Source: Bermanella sp. WJH001
GTDB taxonomy: Bacteria > Pseudomonadota > Gammaproteobacteria > Pseudomonadales > Oceanobacteraceae
Length of the DNA: 64,000 nucleotides
Reading direction: 5' to 3'
NCBI RefSeq assembly: GCF_030070105.1
Contig: NZ_JASJOO010000003.1
Location: forward strand, 543,155 to 607,154
The notes under the pieces were generated by a model. That model saw only the letters and a list, made by a program, of their open reading frames with translations. It did not search any database and was not told where the DNA came from. Below are positions 35,284 through 45,516 of the stretch, piece after piece. The first letter of the stretch is position 1. Each line of letters starts with the position of its first letter. The translations under genes were made by a program, and so were the position numbers.

Positions 35284-36846
35284 TCACGATTTAACAAGAT
35301 ACTCCGCAAGGTATTGTTTAAATGACATACTGTCCGCTGCTTCAATTTCGTGCTGTTTTTGTTTCGATTGCTGAGCAAGACTTAACCAATGGGCATTCTG
35401 TTCATCACTCACAGGCGTTTTAAAATACTCTGCCACCTGCTTGGCTTGTTGTAGTGCAAACTCACTAAACGATTGATGGTTTTGTTTCATACTGGCCAGT
35501 ACTTGTGCACTGGGAGTGAGCGCCACGTTATCCACTCGCTGCTGCATCACACCCAACGCAATTTTAAAATCATGGTTTTCATTTTTTGCATCTAATAATT
35601 CTGCCAGTGGTGTCATATTATTGAGCAGTTCTTGACCCCACTCTTTTAAGCTCACGTCTTTGCCATGGCGCTTAAGTTTAAATTCAGGATCTCGGCCTTC
35701 CATTACCACGTGTTTTTGGTTTTCAGATACTTCATTGCATTCACTTTCAGATAAACGTTCACTTGGGCTTAATAAGCAATATGCTAAAAATAAATCCATA
35801 AAATTAATCTGATCTCGATTGGCACCTAATGGCTCAAACGGATTTAAATCCAAACAACGAACTTCAATATATTCAACACCATGCTCGTTTAAAGCGGTTA
35901 ACGGCTTTTCACCGTTTTTACTGTTTCGCTTAGGTCGAACATCCGAATAATATTCATTTTCTATTTGCAGCAAGTTGGTATTCAACTGTTTAAAAATACC
36001 ATCTTGTTCAACACCCATGGTTTCATAGGCGGGTACTGATTGCTGCATGGCCATTTTTAGGGTTTTGGTATACGTTGGTAGCCCGTTAAAACAGACAAAC
36101 AATCCATCTTGTGCATTGTTTTGATAACCCAAACCACTCATGCGTAAGCTAGTGGCATAAGGCGCATACAAAGTATTGGCATCCCACTTTTCTAGGTTGT
36201 GCTCTTCCCCTTCTAAAAAGCTAGCATCCACCGCAGGGCTTGCACCAAACAAATACAACAGCAACCAAGAATAGCGACGGAAGTTACGTATCAAACCAAA
36301 GTAACCTTTGCTGACAAAATCTTTATCTAAGGTTTCACCTTGCCAGTTTGCAACGGCTTGCCACAGCTCATCAGAAACCGAAAAGTTGTAATGCAAACCA
36401 GCGATACACTGCATCTTGCGACCATAACGATGCCACAAACCATGACGATAAACGTGTTTAAGTATGCCCACATTTGACTGACCATAGTGGGCAATAGGCA
36501 CCTCAAGCTCATCATTGATCACACCAGGCATAGAGGCTGGCCAAATATATTGTTGAGGTAAATACTGGTAACTAAAGCGTTGAGATTCATCTAAAAACGC
36601 TAAAACCTCATCGGCGTTTTGTTTTACCGGTGTAATAAACTCAAGCAATGCTTCGCTGTAATCCGTTGTGATATGGGGATGCGTTAACGTGCTACCCAAC
36701 TCATTTGGGTGAGGCACTTGATTGATATGGGCATCACTATTTACCCGTAGACCTTCTTTCTCAATACCACGGGAGAAGCGCAAGGCTGCAGGTTGTATAT
36801 CCTGCAAATGGGAGAGTACTTGATCAAACGGGATTAATTGAGACAA
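35284..36846 (-). CDS. gshA: GshA, glutamate-cysteine ligase
   Basis: A 520-aa enzyme, the length typical of the proteobacterial GshA class. It catalyses the first step of glutathione synthesis (ATP + Glu + Cys). Visible motifs are FSRGIEKEGLRV near residue 24 (active-site Glu residues), HPHITTDYSEALLEFITP, CIAGLHYNFSV and VEYIEVRCLDLNPFEP. A rightward in-frame start search gives no better site than the ATG at 36846. Confidence 0.95.
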   Translation of the reverse strand: MSQLIPFDQVLSHLQDIQPAALRFSRGIEKEGLRVNSDAHINQVPHPNELGSTLTHPHITTDYSEALLEFITPVKQNADEVLAFLDESQRFSYQYLPQQYIWPASMPGVINDELEVPIAHYGQSNVGILKHVYRHGLWHRYGRKMQCIAGLHYNFSVSDELWQAVANWQGETLDKDFVSKGYFGLIRNFRRYSWLLLYLFGASPAVDASFLEGEEHNLEKWDANTLYAPYATSLRMSGLGYQNNAQDGLFVCFNGLPTYTKTLKMAMQQSVPAYETMGVEQDGIFKQLNTNLLQIENEYYSDVRPKRNSKNGEKPLTALNEHGVEYIEVRCLDLNPFEPLGANRDQINFMDLFLAYCLLSPSERLSESECNEVSENQKHVVMEGRDPEFKLKRHGKDVSLKEWGQELLNNMTPLAELLDAKNENHDFKIALGVMQQRVDNVALTPSAQVLASMKQNHQSFSEFALQQAKQVAEYFKTPVSDEQNAHWLSLAQQSKQKQHEIEAADSMSFKQYLAEYLVKS

Positions 36847-36930
36847 AGGAGATAATCCTTAAGATATAAATTGGGGCGATTATAGCCAGCTTATATCAGG
36901 ATAAAAACAAGCTAAGCGCAACACTGTATC

Positions 36931-36969
36931 CTAATAAGCATGCATTCACCTTTGAATGCATGCTATTAG
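36931..36969. repeat. Strong hairpin between tex and gshA
   Basis: AGCATGCATTCA (36937-36948) and TGAATGCATGCT (36953-36964) form a perfect 12-bp stem with a CCTT loop. It is extended by CTAAT/ATTAG outside a single bulged A. It lies 13 nt downstream of the tex stop. There is no U-run, so it is not a standard intrinsic terminator. Confidence 0.6.
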
Positions 36970-36981
36970 TTTAGTTCAAAT

Positions 36982-39312
36982 CTACAGTCGCTTGCCTTTC
37001 TTTTTCTGCGCTTGAGCAAACAACGCCGCCATTGGATTGTTACTCGCTGGAGTTTGCGCTTGGCTTACGTGTTGACGCGGAGCCGAATTACGTGGCTTAC
37101 GCTCACCACGAGGGGTGGCTTTTTCTGCTTGGTAATCGCTGGCGTTGTCACTCATGCGCATAGACAGTGCGATTCGCTTACGCGGCGCATCCACTTCCAT
37201 GACTTTCACTTTCACCACATCACCGGCTTTTACCACTTCACGGGGGTCATCAATAAATTGATCACTCATCATTGAAATATGCACCAAGCCGTCTTGGTGT
37301 ACACCCACATCCACAAATGCACCAAACGCAGTGACGTTGGTGACAACCCCTTCGAGAATCATGTCATCACGTAGGTCTTTAATTTCTTCTACACCGTCTT
37401 TAAATTCGGCGGTCACAAATTCAGGGCGAGGGTCACGACCTGGTTTTTCAAGCTCTGCCAAAATATCTTTAATCGTTGGTAAACCCACTTGTTCGGTCAC
37501 AAACTCACTAGCATTCACCGCTTTCAAAAAGGCACTATCACCAATCACTGATTTCACATCTTTTTGTGCCTTAGCTGCAATTTGTTTGACCACATCATAG
37601 GATTCAGGGTGAACCGAGCTGGCGTCCAATGGGTTTTTACCGTTGGCAATTTTCAAGAAACCCGCCGCCAGTTCAAAGGTTTTACCGCCTAAACGTGGCA
37701 CTTTTTTCAAATCGGTACGGCTTTGATATGCGCCGTTTTCTTCACGAAACGCCACGATATTGCTGGCAATGGTGCTGTTTAAACCCGATACACGAGTAAG
37801 CAAAGGCACAGATGCCGTATTCAAATCCACACCGACCGCGTTCACACAGTCCTCTACCACTGCATCCAATGAACGTGCTAACGCAGACTGAGAAACATCA
37901 TGTTGGTATTGGCCAACACCAATGGCTTTAGGTTCAATTTTCACAAGTTCCGCAAGTGGATCTTGTAAGCGGCGAGCAATGGAAATAGCACCACGAATGG
38001 TCACATCTAAATCTGGGAATTCTTTGGCCGCTAACTCTGACGCTGAATAAACCGAAGCACCGGCTTCGCTTACAACAATTTTTTGTACTTTTAGTTTTGG
38101 ATTTTCTTTTATGAACTCAGCCACTAAGCGATCGGTTTCGCGCGAGCCAGTACCATTACCAATAGCAATCAAACCCACATTATGTTTTTCGCACAGCACT
38201 TTTAACGCAGCTTTACTTTGTGCAATTTGATTTTGTGGGGGCGTTGGGTACATCACACCATGATCCATCACTTTACCGGTTGCATCCACAACCGCCACTT
38301 TTACACCGGTACGTAAACCTGGGTCTAAACCGATGGTGGCTTTATGGCCCGCAGGCGCTGCCATTAATAAATCTTTTAGATTCATGGCAAATACTTTAAT
38401 GGCTTCTTCCTCGGCACTCTCACGAATACGAGTAACGAGTTCGTTTTCTAGCGAGGTTAATAATTTAACGCGCCAAGTCCATTTCACCACTTCGGCTAGC
38501 CATTTATCGGCTGGGCGATTTTTAAATTCTATGTCATAAAAACCCGCCACCATGCCTTCACATGGGCTAGGTGTGAGCTTGTCATTAGGATCACCTGTGA
38601 CCAAGTTAGAACTCAAAAAGCCTTCGTTACGACCACGCAAAATCGCCAACGCGCGATGACTTGGCACCTTGTTTAATGGCTCGTCATGTTCAAAGTAATC
38701 TTGAAATTTAGCCGCTTCGTTTTCTTTACCCGGAACCACTCGCACACTTAACGTGGCTTCTTGCCATAAAAAATCACGCAGGCGTTGAATTAAATCTGCG
38801 TTTTCAGCAAAGCGCTCCATTAAGATAAATTTGGCACCATCTAATACCGCTTTAACATCAGCAAAGCCCTTGTCAGCATCCACAAAGTTGGCAGCTTCGG
38901 TTTCTGGGTTTAATTCTGGGTTTGCCAGTAGCGCATCCGCCAAAGGCTCAATGCCCGCTTCGATGGCAATTTGACCTTTGGTGCGACGCTTTTGTTTGTA
39001 AGGCAGGTATAAATCTTCAAGGCGGTTTTTAGTATCCGCCAGCATGATCTGACCTTTTAGCTCATCAGTCAGTTTGCCCTGCTCATCGATGCTTTTAAGA
39101 ATAGAAGCACGGCGATCTTCCATTTCACGCAAATAGCGCAAACGCTCTTCAAGGGTACGCAGCTGGCCATCGTCCATACCGCCGGTGACTTCTTTACGGT
39201 ATCGGGAAATAAAGGGCACCGTTGCACCTTCATCAAGAAGCGCCACAGACGCAGTAATTTGTTGCAGCTGTACATTCAGCTCGGTTGCTAATGTTTGAAA
39301 AATACGATCCAT
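36982..39312 (-). CDS. tex: Tex, S1-domain transcription-accessory protein
   Basis: A 776-aa Tex/YhgF family protein from the ATG at 39312 (the frame continues upstream to 39369 without a supported start). The N-terminus has [19 protein letters not shown], the YqgF-like central domain is [19 protein letters not shown] (about residue 325), and a helix-hairpin-helix follows ([20 protein letters not shown]). The S1 domain is at about 640-715 ([26 protein letters not shown]). The tail is basic and Pro/Arg-rich. It binds nucleic acid; its precise role is still debated. Confidence 0.95.
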   Translation of the reverse strand: MDRIFQTLATELNVQLQQITASVALLDEGATVPFISRYRKEVTGGMDDGQLRTLEERLRYLREMEDRRASILKSIDEQGKLTDELKGQIMLADTKNRLEDLYLPYKQKRRTKGQIAIEAGIEPLADALLANPELNPETEAANFVDADKGFADVKAVLDGAKFILMERFAENADLIQRLRDFLWQEATLSVRVVPGKENEAAKFQDYFEHDEPLNKVPSHRALAILRGRNEGFLSSNLVTGDPNDKLTPSPCEGMVAGFYDIEFKNRPADKWLAEVVKWTWRVKLLTSLENELVTRIRESAEEEAIKVFAMNLKDLLMAAPAGHKATIGLDPGLRTGVKVAVVDATGKVMDHGVMYPTPPQNQIAQSKAALKVLCEKHNVGLIAIGNGTGSRETDRLVAEFIKENPKLKVQKIVVSEAGASVYSASELAAKEFPDLDVTIRGAISIARRLQDPLAELVKIEPKAIGVGQYQHDVSQSALARSLDAVVEDCVNAVGVDLNTASVPLLTRVSGLNSTIASNIVAFREENGAYQSRTDLKKVPRLGGKTFELAAGFLKIANGKNPLDASSVHPESYDVVKQIAAKAQKDVKSVIGDSAFLKAVNASEFVTEQVGLPTIKDILAELEKPGRDPRPEFVTAEFKDGVEEIKDLRDDMILEGVVTNVTAFGAFVDVGVHQDGLVHISMMSDQFIDDPREVVKAGDVVKVKVMEVDAPRKRIALSMRMSDNASDYQAEKATPRGERKPRNSAPRQHVSQAQTPASNNPMAALFAQAQKKKGKRL

Positions 39313-39443
39313 AAACCACTCATGTACATTATTGTTATGGCCTGCCGAACCCATTTGGCAGGTGGCCAAGAATTATAATGCACCAGCGGTAAAAATACTG
39401 GTTTGAATTGGCATAAAAAGGAAGGTTTTGAGAGCTTAAATCA

Positions 39444-39462
39444 GCCTGTTTTTTAAACAGGC
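39444..39462. repeat. Inverted repeat between an unknown gene and tex
   Basis: GCCTGTTT (39444-39451) and AAACAGGC (39455-39462) form an 8-bp stem. An outer GAGCTT/AAGCTC pair (39431-39436 and 39475-39480) could extend it into a nested hairpin that includes the stop of the upstream gene. It lacks a long U-run. Confidence 0.4.
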
Positions 39463-39471
39463 CAATCAGGT

Positions 39472-40326
39472 CTAAAGCTCAAATTTTCGAGAGAACGCAA
39501 TCTGTGTTTGTTGTGTGACAAAGCGGTAATCACCACTTCCACGATGCTGAAATAATGAAGTGGAAACTTCGGCTTTCCAGCGACGCCAATCCGTACCTAT
39601 GAATATTTTAATGCCAGAGCCGTAACTAGACTCACGAAAGCGCGTGCTATCACATAGACTCTTGAATGCATTTACATCTGACACTTTTCCATCAACATAG
39701 TCACTACCATACTGAAAACATGCAGTGTCTGTTTTAAGTTCCGTCAAATAAGCGGTACCGCGTACTGCGCTGTACATCAAATTTAATCCCAGACCAAATT
39801 TCATATAACGATATGGGCTATCATCATCTCGCCCATAGCTGTAAAAAATAGTTGGGCTCAACGCGATCACATTCATACTGGAGTAAGTACCGAGGTCCAC
39901 ACTTTTTTTATCACTGTCACTACTGCCGCGCTTAACCACTTGTTCAAATGCGTAATCATCAAAATATGAAAACCCGATGCCGTAACCAAAATTACTTTCA
40001 CCAAAATAACTGTCATTCAAACTCACTGAAAAGATTGGTCTAGGCTTTAGACCACTTGATAAAATAAAGGCATCTTCCTCTGTTTTAATATTTTGAAATT
40101 TCACTAGGCGTTCAGTGAAACTCACTCCTATCTCAAAATACATGCGCCCAAATATACCAAACACACTATTGGCACATTCACTTTTGCGAATATGCTCGTA
40201 TAGCTCTTCGCATTTTTGGTAACTCTCGGACACTTCTTCAATGGTTTCTGATAAAACATTTGAAAAACCCGCCGCGCTAAACAACAGGCAAACACTTAGG
40301 CACAAGCAACGAAATAAAGACCACAT
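39472..40326 (-). CDS. Unknown exported protein, probably outer-membrane beta-barrel-like
   Basis: A 284-aa protein with a signal peptide (MWSLFRCLCLSVCLLFSAAG). It is followed by a Cys-containing helical segment (SYQKCEELYEHIRKSECANS). From about residue 65 alternating hydrophobic/polar stretches read as beta strands: MYFEIGVSFTERL, GYGIGFSYF, MKFGLGLNLMYS, TQIAFSRKFEL. The last residue is Leu, where barrels usually end in Phe or Tyr, so the barrel call is moderate. I recognise no family. It stands alone between tex and pckA. Confidence 0.7.
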   Translation of the reverse strand: MWSLFRCLCLSVCLLFSAAGFSNVLSETIEEVSESYQKCEELYEHIRKSECANSVFGIFGRMYFEIGVSFTERLVKFQNIKTEEDAFILSSGLKPRPIFSVSLNDSYFGESNFGYGIGFSYFDDYAFEQVVKRGSSDSDKKSVDLGTYSSMNVIALSPTIFYSYGRDDDSPYRYMKFGLGLNLMYSAVRGTAYLTELKTDTACFQYGSDYVDGKVSDVNAFKSLCDSTRFRESSYGSGIKIFIGTDWRRWKAEVSTSLFQHRGSGDYRFVTQQTQIAFSRKFEL

Positions 40327-40425
40327 ACTAATAACTCAATACAAAGACTTGATATAAATATAGTTGTTTACACTGGCTTGTCATCCTTACAACACCAGCC
40401 GTTCACCATAAACACAAGGCATAAA

Positions 40426-40452
40426 AAAAGGCGCAACTAAGTTGCGCCTTTT
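40426..40452 (-). terminator. Terminator of pckA
   Basis: AAAAGGCGCAAC (40426-40437) and GTTGCGCCTTTT (40441-40452) form a perfect 12-bp stem with a 3-nt loop. On the minus strand it is followed by a run of 7 U, 28 nt after the pckA stop. Confidence 0.9.
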
Positions 40453-40480
40453 AAAATTCCTAGGGTGAGGAATTTCTAAC

Positions 40481-42016
40481 TTATAGCTGAGGACCCGCCG
40501 CGCGAATCGCATCAGATACATCGTACTTCTTGAAGTTATCAATGAATTGCTGCGCAAGACCTTGAGCCACTTCTTCGAACTTCGACTTATCCGCCCAAGC
40601 TTCAACTGGGTTAAGCAATTTAGCATCTACGCCTTCAACCGCTTTCGGTACTTTCAAACCAAATACTGGTGTGGTATTGGTTTCAGTATCGCGTAATGCA
40701 CCAGATTGAATCGCAGCGATAACCGCACGAGTCGTTGGGATTGAGAAACGCTCACCGCCTGCACCGTTAGGACCGCCCGTCCAACCAGTGTTCACAAGAT
40801 ACACTTGAGAATCAAATTCGGTTACACGCTTCATTAGAAGCTCAGCGTATTCACCTGCTGGACGTGGGAAGAAAGGCGCACCAAAACAAGTAGAGAAGGT
40901 AGACTTAAGACCTTTAGAACCACCCATTTCTGTAGAGCCAACCAACGCAGTGTAACCAGACAAGAAGTGGTAAGCCGCTTGCTCTTTAGACAAGATAGAA
41001 ACAGGAGGTAGAACACCTGTCATGTCACACGTTAAGAAGATAACCGCTTTTGGTTCACCTGCACGGTTCTCAAGAACGCGTTTTTCGATGTGCTCAAGTG
41101 GGTATGCACAACGGCCGTTTTCAGTTAAAGAAACGTCGGTGTAATCTGCAACACGAGTATCCGCATCAATCACTACGTTTTCTACGATGGCTCCAAATTT
41201 AATGGCATCCCAGATAACCGGCTCGTTCTTTTTAGAAAGATCGATGGTTTTAGCGTAACAACCGCCTTCGATGTTAAATACTGTACCTTTACCCCAACCG
41301 TGCTCATCATCACCAATTAGGTAACGGCTTTGGTCAGCAGAAAGTGTGGTTTTACCCGTACCCGATAGACCGAAGAACAAACAAGTATCGCCGTCTTCAC
41401 CTACGTTGGCAGAACAGTGCATTGGTAGCACGTCTTTTTCTGGTAGTAAGAAGTTTTGTACAGAGAACATGGCTTTTTTCATTTCGCCCGCGTAACGCAT
41501 ACCAGCCAGTAGCACTTTACGTTTTGCGAAGTTGATGATCACACAACCGTCAGAGTTGGTGCCGTCACGCTCAGGTACACATTCGAAACCAGCAACGTTA
41601 AGGATCTGCCATTCTTCTTTATCAGAAGGGTTAAACGTTTCTGGACGAATAAATAGATTGCGGCCAAACAGGTTCTGCCATGCAGTCTGTGTGGTCATTT
41701 TAATTGGTAGGTAATGTTGTGGGTCAGCGCCTACGTGCACTTCAGATACAAACTTGTCGTGCTGATCTAGGTAAGCTTCTACGCGATCCCAAAGGGCGTC
41801 GAATTTATCCGCATCGAAAGGACGGTTTACATTGCCCCAGTCGATAGCGTCAGACGTACTTGGCTCTTGCACAATGAAACGATCCATTGGTGAGCGACCT
41901 GTACGGGCACCAGTTTCAACAACAAATGCGCCATTGTCTTGTAGACGGCCTTCGCCGCGCTCTAGTGCTTTTTCTACCAATAAGGCAGAAGAAAGATCGG
42001 TGTAAACGGTGGTCAT
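40481..42016 (-). CDS. pckA: PckA, ATP-dependent phosphoenolpyruvate carboxykinase
   Basis: A 511-aa enzyme from the ATG at 42016; a TTG three codons upstream is possible but less likely. The P-loop is [13 protein letters not shown] (about 220-232). The substrate and metal region is near [11 protein letters not shown], and R-T-G-R-S-P-M-D is at about 40-47. It decarboxylates oxaloacetate to phosphoenolpyruvate in gluconeogenesis. It is followed by a strong terminator. Confidence 0.96.
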   Translation of the reverse strand: MTTVYTDLSSALLVEKALERGEGRLQDNGAFVVETGARTGRSPMDRFIVQEPSTSDAIDWGNVNRPFDADKFDALWDRVEAYLDQHDKFVSEVHVGADPQHYLPIKMTTQTAWQNLFGRNLFIRPETFNPSDKEEWQILNVAGFECVPERDGTNSDGCVIINFAKRKVLLAGMRYAGEMKKAMFSVQNFLLPEKDVLPMHCSANVGEDGDTCLFFGLSGTGKTTLSADQSRYLIGDDEHGWGKGTVFNIEGGCYAKTIDLSKKNEPVIWDAIKFGAIVENVVIDADTRVADYTDVSLTENGRCAYPLEHIEKRVLENRAGEPKAVIFLTCDMTGVLPPVSILSKEQAAYHFLSGYTALVGSTEMGGSKGLKSTFSTCFGAPFFPRPAGEYAELLMKRVTEFDSQVYLVNTGWTGGPNGAGGERFSIPTTRAVIAAIQSGALRDTETNTTPVFGLKVPKAVEGVDAKLLNPVEAWADKSKFEEVAQGLAQQFIDNFKKYDVSDAIRAAGPQL

Positions 42017-42123
42017 AATGCCCAATCCAACAAAATTAAGTTACCGGCTTATGGCCAGTTAACTGAAAACATTACCGCTCAAGGCAAATAGGCCTTAAAC
42101 GAATTAAAAATTTTAGGTGCGCG

Positions 42124-42132
42124 ATTATGCCA
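42124..42132 (-). promoter_or_regulatory. Extended -10 of pckA
   Basis: On the minus strand CATAAT (42124-42129) is preceded by TGG, an extended -10 pattern, about 110 nt upstream of the pckA ATG. No strong -35 is visible. Confidence 0.35.
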
Positions 42133-42557
42133 GAAAATCCAAATTAGGCGAATAGGCTGGCTAGAAAAAGACCCGAATCGACTACCATATGACCCACTAT
42201 GCCACTTGCAGGCCAGTATTCATCATGGGTATACAGTCTATTTATGGTGCCTATATCTGCTATAAGTTGGATTTATTATCGTTTAAGCACTGATTTAGGC
42301 AATAGCCGTCACTTTCCGGTGTACGCGCTAAAACTTATTAGCACTTTATTATAATAAAATCGTCTAGCCCCAATTTGATGACCATTTCGGAGCATCAATA
42401 CGCAAACACTGGATGCCTTCACGCCCAGCTAAATGCACATAACTTTATCTTCTTAAAGGCTAAGTGTTTGGGAAACTCCTGTCTTTGACGTTTCTTGCCT
42501 ACCAGCTAAACCTAATGATGTAGGTTTGTTTTTGTCTCTTCTCATTGGGGAATGGCT
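42133..42557 (+). other. Long leader/intergenic region before an accessory lipoprotein
   Basis: About 425 nt with no gene longer than 60 codons. TATAAT at 42350-42355 may be a -10 for rightward transcription, but no good -35 is seen. Downstream of it, CAAACACT (42403-42410) pairs perfectly with AGTGTTTG (42463-42470). Between them CTTTA and TAAAG (42443-42447 and 42454-42458) can form a smaller stem. A hairpin AAACCTA/TAGGTTT (42508-42527) then precedes GTTTTT. The start codon at 42558 follows 30 nt later. The arrangement resembles a folded leader with an attenuator; no known riboswitch consensus fits. Confidence 0.5.
42508..42536 (+). terminator. Terminator-like hairpin upstream of the lipoprotein gene
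   Basis: AAACCTA (42508-42514), loop ATGATG, TAGGTTT (42521-42527), then GTTTTTG. It sits inside the 5' leader, in front of the ribosome site, so it would reduce readthrough into the gene. Confidence 0.5.
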
Positions 42558-45428
42558 ATGTCGTATTTTGCTCTCTCTCGCCCATCTGGGTTTAAATTTC
42601 ATTCACTTGTTTTTAGCAGTCTTATATTTGGCTTAATTGGTTGTTCTGATGGCGGAGGCGGAGATTCATCTAACAATGGTGGTGGAGGGCCCACCGATGG
42701 CGGGGCTGCCACGACCCCCACTGTTAGTTTTAACTTAAGTGGCGCCGTTTCGTTAATTGCTAATGAAGATGCTGTTGTTGAAGATACTTCTAGAAGCCGT
42801 TCAGCAATAGACGGTCGCCAGTTGTTCAGTTACACCCTTGCTCGTGATTCTAGAACCCCTGTATCCAGAAGTCTGAATAGCCGTAATGAAGAGGGCAGTG
42901 ATCAAGGCGTGTCTAACTTACTCGCGATTGATGAACAAGGGGATGCGTCTTTGGCTGTGGACACCAACATGCCAATGAAGGTCATGTACAGCGTGGTATC
43001 CCCTGATGGCAGCAAAGTCTATATCGCACTGGATAACGGTTGGAGCAGTGGCAGCAGTGATTTTGATTATGCCAGCACCATTGCGGGCCTTAATTGCGGA
43101 TTGTTAGAAGTCGATACCGACACCGACGAGCACCGCTGCGTGAAAGAGGGTTTGATGGTACAAAGCATGGATGATAACTACATGCAGAATGTATCAGGCA
43201 ACCAAAAACCCATTCAGTTTGATAAAGATGGCAACGTGTATTTCACCGCCACCAGCTTCGAGCGCCGCGAAGACACTTGGTGTAATGGTTTTGATAACAA
43301 TGGCAACTGTACCGACGAGCACACCCAGTATTGGCTTGACCAAGTGGATTGGAACCCGCTCATTTATAAAATGAATGCCAGCGATCAAACGGTCACCAAC
43401 ATTTCTCAAGACAATGAACACGTTCAGTTTTTCTTAACACTCTCATCTGGCGAAGTGGCCTATCAAGCGTGGCAAGATACCAACAACGGCAACCTTGTAT
43501 TAAAAGTGGTGAACAGCCAAGGCTCGGTGGTGAACCTTAGCTCAGATTCATGGGTGAAATTTTTCACAAAAGACAGTGAGAATGCCTTGGTCTGGGGTGA
43601 AGAAGATTGGACCAACGACAGCAGCGGCTTAAAAATGGCCAAACCCATTAAAGACGATAATCTAGGGCGCTTTCAATTTGCCAGCTTAAACACCAGTTTG
43701 TTTGGTGCACAAGACCAAAACTCCGGTTGGAACTCTCCTACTCCCCGTCGCATCATCATGGCCGATGATGGCCGTGTGTACGGTGTATTTGAAAGTGGCC
43801 GTAGTGATTTTGATCCTACCGGCAATGGTGGCAATGGCAGTTGGACTTGGAACACCTATTTAAAAGTATTCCAAATGCTGCCGTTTGATGGTGTACCAAA
43901 AGTAGAATTAGATTTGGGCACAGACGGCTGGTGGAGCTGGATGCAAGATACCCCATTCCAGATTTCTCGTGGTTTCTTGTATTACACCGAAGAAGTGGTG
44001 GTACCTGGGTTAAATGAAGCAGACGTGATTCGTATGGTGAATTTAGAAACCCGCGAACTCACCACCTTAATCGACCCCAATGAAGCCAACGCCACAGGCC
44101 GTTATGAGATTTACAACTGGCGCTTAAGTGGCAATACCCTGTTTTTCTCTGCCCTTGAATTAGGCACAAACACAGTGGTGACCGGTAAAATCGATACTTT
44201 AGCGGTACGGGCAGCCACCCCGGGCAGTGATTTATCTGCACATTTAACCATACAAGAGTCTGCTACCGCCTCGGGCGCGGCCTCAAAAGTGCAAGATATC
44301 GAGGTGATTGCACCAAGTGCTCCAGCGGTTGAAGCTGGTAACTTTATTGTGCAAGAAGTACATGTGGATCCTGTGAACATTTACAGCGTGAGTGTCGATT
44401 TTAATAAATACCCTGACGCCAGCACCATTAATGGCAACATCAGTGTGACCTCAACGGATACCGCTGAAGGTGACAACGGTGTTATCCCAACCTTTAAATT
44501 ATGGTTGTATAAAACCTTGCACATGGTGCCTGACTTAGAACAGCCAGCAAACAGTGTGGACCCATTGTTATTGCCTGAAACGGTGCCACTTTCCTTTTCT
44601 AAAACCTACACCGTGGCGTTTGACGAAAGCAGCATCATTGATTTAAGTGGCTTCCAATTACAAACCACCACAGACTCCACTCTCACAACTCGCCCAGCAA
44701 CGGGCTGGTACAACACCGGTTTATTAACCACCGTTGCCAGCACCATTGCAGACGACAAGGTGCTTAAATACGCCACCAGTTTTGATAGCTGGGCGAAAAA
44801 AGGTTGGGACATTAACAATGCCAATGTGGGTGCACACTTCCAAGTGGACTTTGCCGCCAAAAACTTCAGCTGGGATGGCATCGACGTTATGTTATATGAC
44901 AGAGCTAACGATATTGCTCGCGAGGGATTTGAAAGCAACTGGAATAATGACTGGGCCAGTTTGATTTTTAACTATCGCCTAGGTGGTTGGTCTAACTTGG
45001 AATACGCCAATAGTGCAACATCTCAAAACTCAGGCAACTGGTATCAGCATGGTCATAACTGGGTGGACAAAGACACCCATGCCACGCTCTTTAATGGCGT
45101 ATGGAAACGTTATCGCATCAAGGTGTTTGCCAACACGGTTGAGCTGTATTACAGCGACGATGGCACCACCTTCACTAAAATGACCGACCTGAGTAAAACC
45201 GATTTGGTCAGTCGCGCTGGCACTGATTACCGTGTAATTTTAAGAGCCGCCAGCCCACTAGCGTTAGATAATCTCATGCTCACCACACTAGACAGCAGCG
45301 GTAACGTGGCCACATCTAATGGCGACATTATGAATGAGAACTTTAACGGTGGGGGCGTACTAGGCACCATGACAGCACCAATGACGAATGCTAACCCTAA
45401 TGAATGGTATCCAACTGATTTTTGGTAA
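42558..45428 (+). CDS. Large unknown lipoprotein with C-terminal lectin-like domain
   Basis: A 956-aa protein from the ATG at 42558 (GGGGA 7 nt upstream; an ATG two codons earlier is too close). The lipobox L-I-G-C places Cys at 29, followed by a Gly/Asp/Ser-rich linker. Residues about 120-560 have repeated VYIALDNG / VYFTATSF / VYGVFESG-like strands, consistent with a beta-propeller. The last 200 residues (SFDSWAKKGWDINN... LYYSDDGTTFTKMTDL) resemble a concanavalin/LamG-like fold. Protein families were judged by eye. It is an accessory gene inserted between pckA and hslO. Its mRNA ends at a terminator. Confidence 0.75.
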   Translation: MSYFALSRPSGFKFHSLVFSSLIFGLIGCSDGGGGDSSNNGGGGPTDGGAATTPTVSFNLSGAVSLIANEDAVVEDTSRSRSAIDGRQLFSYTLARDSRTPVSRSLNSRNEEGSDQGVSNLLAIDEQGDASLAVDTNMPMKVMYSVVSPDGSKVYIALDNGWSSGSSDFDYASTIAGLNCGLLEVDTDTDEHRCVKEGLMVQSMDDNYMQNVSGNQKPIQFDKDGNVYFTATSFERREDTWCNGFDNNGNCTDEHTQYWLDQVDWNPLIYKMNASDQTVTNISQDNEHVQFFLTLSSGEVAYQAWQDTNNGNLVLKVVNSQGSVVNLSSDSWVKFFTKDSENALVWGEEDWTNDSSGLKMAKPIKDDNLGRFQFASLNTSLFGAQDQNSGWNSPTPRRIIMADDGRVYGVFESGRSDFDPTGNGGNGSWTWNTYLKVFQMLPFDGVPKVELDLGTDGWWSWMQDTPFQISRGFLYYTEEVVVPGLNEADVIRMVNLETRELTTLIDPNEANATGRYEIYNWRLSGNTLFFSALELGTNTVVTGKIDTLAVRAATPGSDLSAHLTIQESATASGAASKVQDIEVIAPSAPAVEAGNFIVQEVHVDPVNIYSVSVDFNKYPDASTINGNISVTSTDTAEGDNGVIPTFKLWLYKTLHMVPDLEQPANSVDPLLLPETVPLSFSKTYTVAFDESSIIDLSGFQLQTTTDSTLTTRPATGWYNTGLLTTVASTIADDKVLKYATSFDSWAKKGWDINNANVGAHFQVDFAAKNFSWDGIDVMLYDRANDIAREGFESNWNNDWASLIFNYRLGGWSNLEYANSATSQNSGNWYQHGHNWVDKDTHATLFNGVWKRYRIKVFANTVELYYSDDGTTFTKMTDLSKTDLVSRAGTDYRVILRAASPLALDNLMLTTLDSSGNVATSNGDIMNENFNGGGVLGTMTAPMTNANPNEWYPTDFW

Positions 45429-45454
45429 GCGTTAACTGGCTTATGCCATAAAAC

Positions 45455-45490
45455 AAAAACCCGACTACTCTAAAAGTAGTCGGGTTTTTT
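45455..45490 (+). terminator. Terminator after the lipoprotein gene
   Basis: AAAAACCCGACTACT (45455-45469) pairs with AGTAGTCGGGTTTTT (45475-45489): a perfect 15-bp stem with a 5-nt loop. It sits only 27 nt before the next start codon. Confidence 0.92.
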
Positions 45491-45516
45491 CTTATATCAC
45501 TTACTTTGGAGACATC

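Noticed and set aside
42403-42536. Cyclic di-GMP (GEMM-I) riboswitch
   Set aside because: The TTGCC/TAAACC words look similar to part of the aptamer but the GCAAAGCC core and the GNRA tetraloop hairpin are absent.
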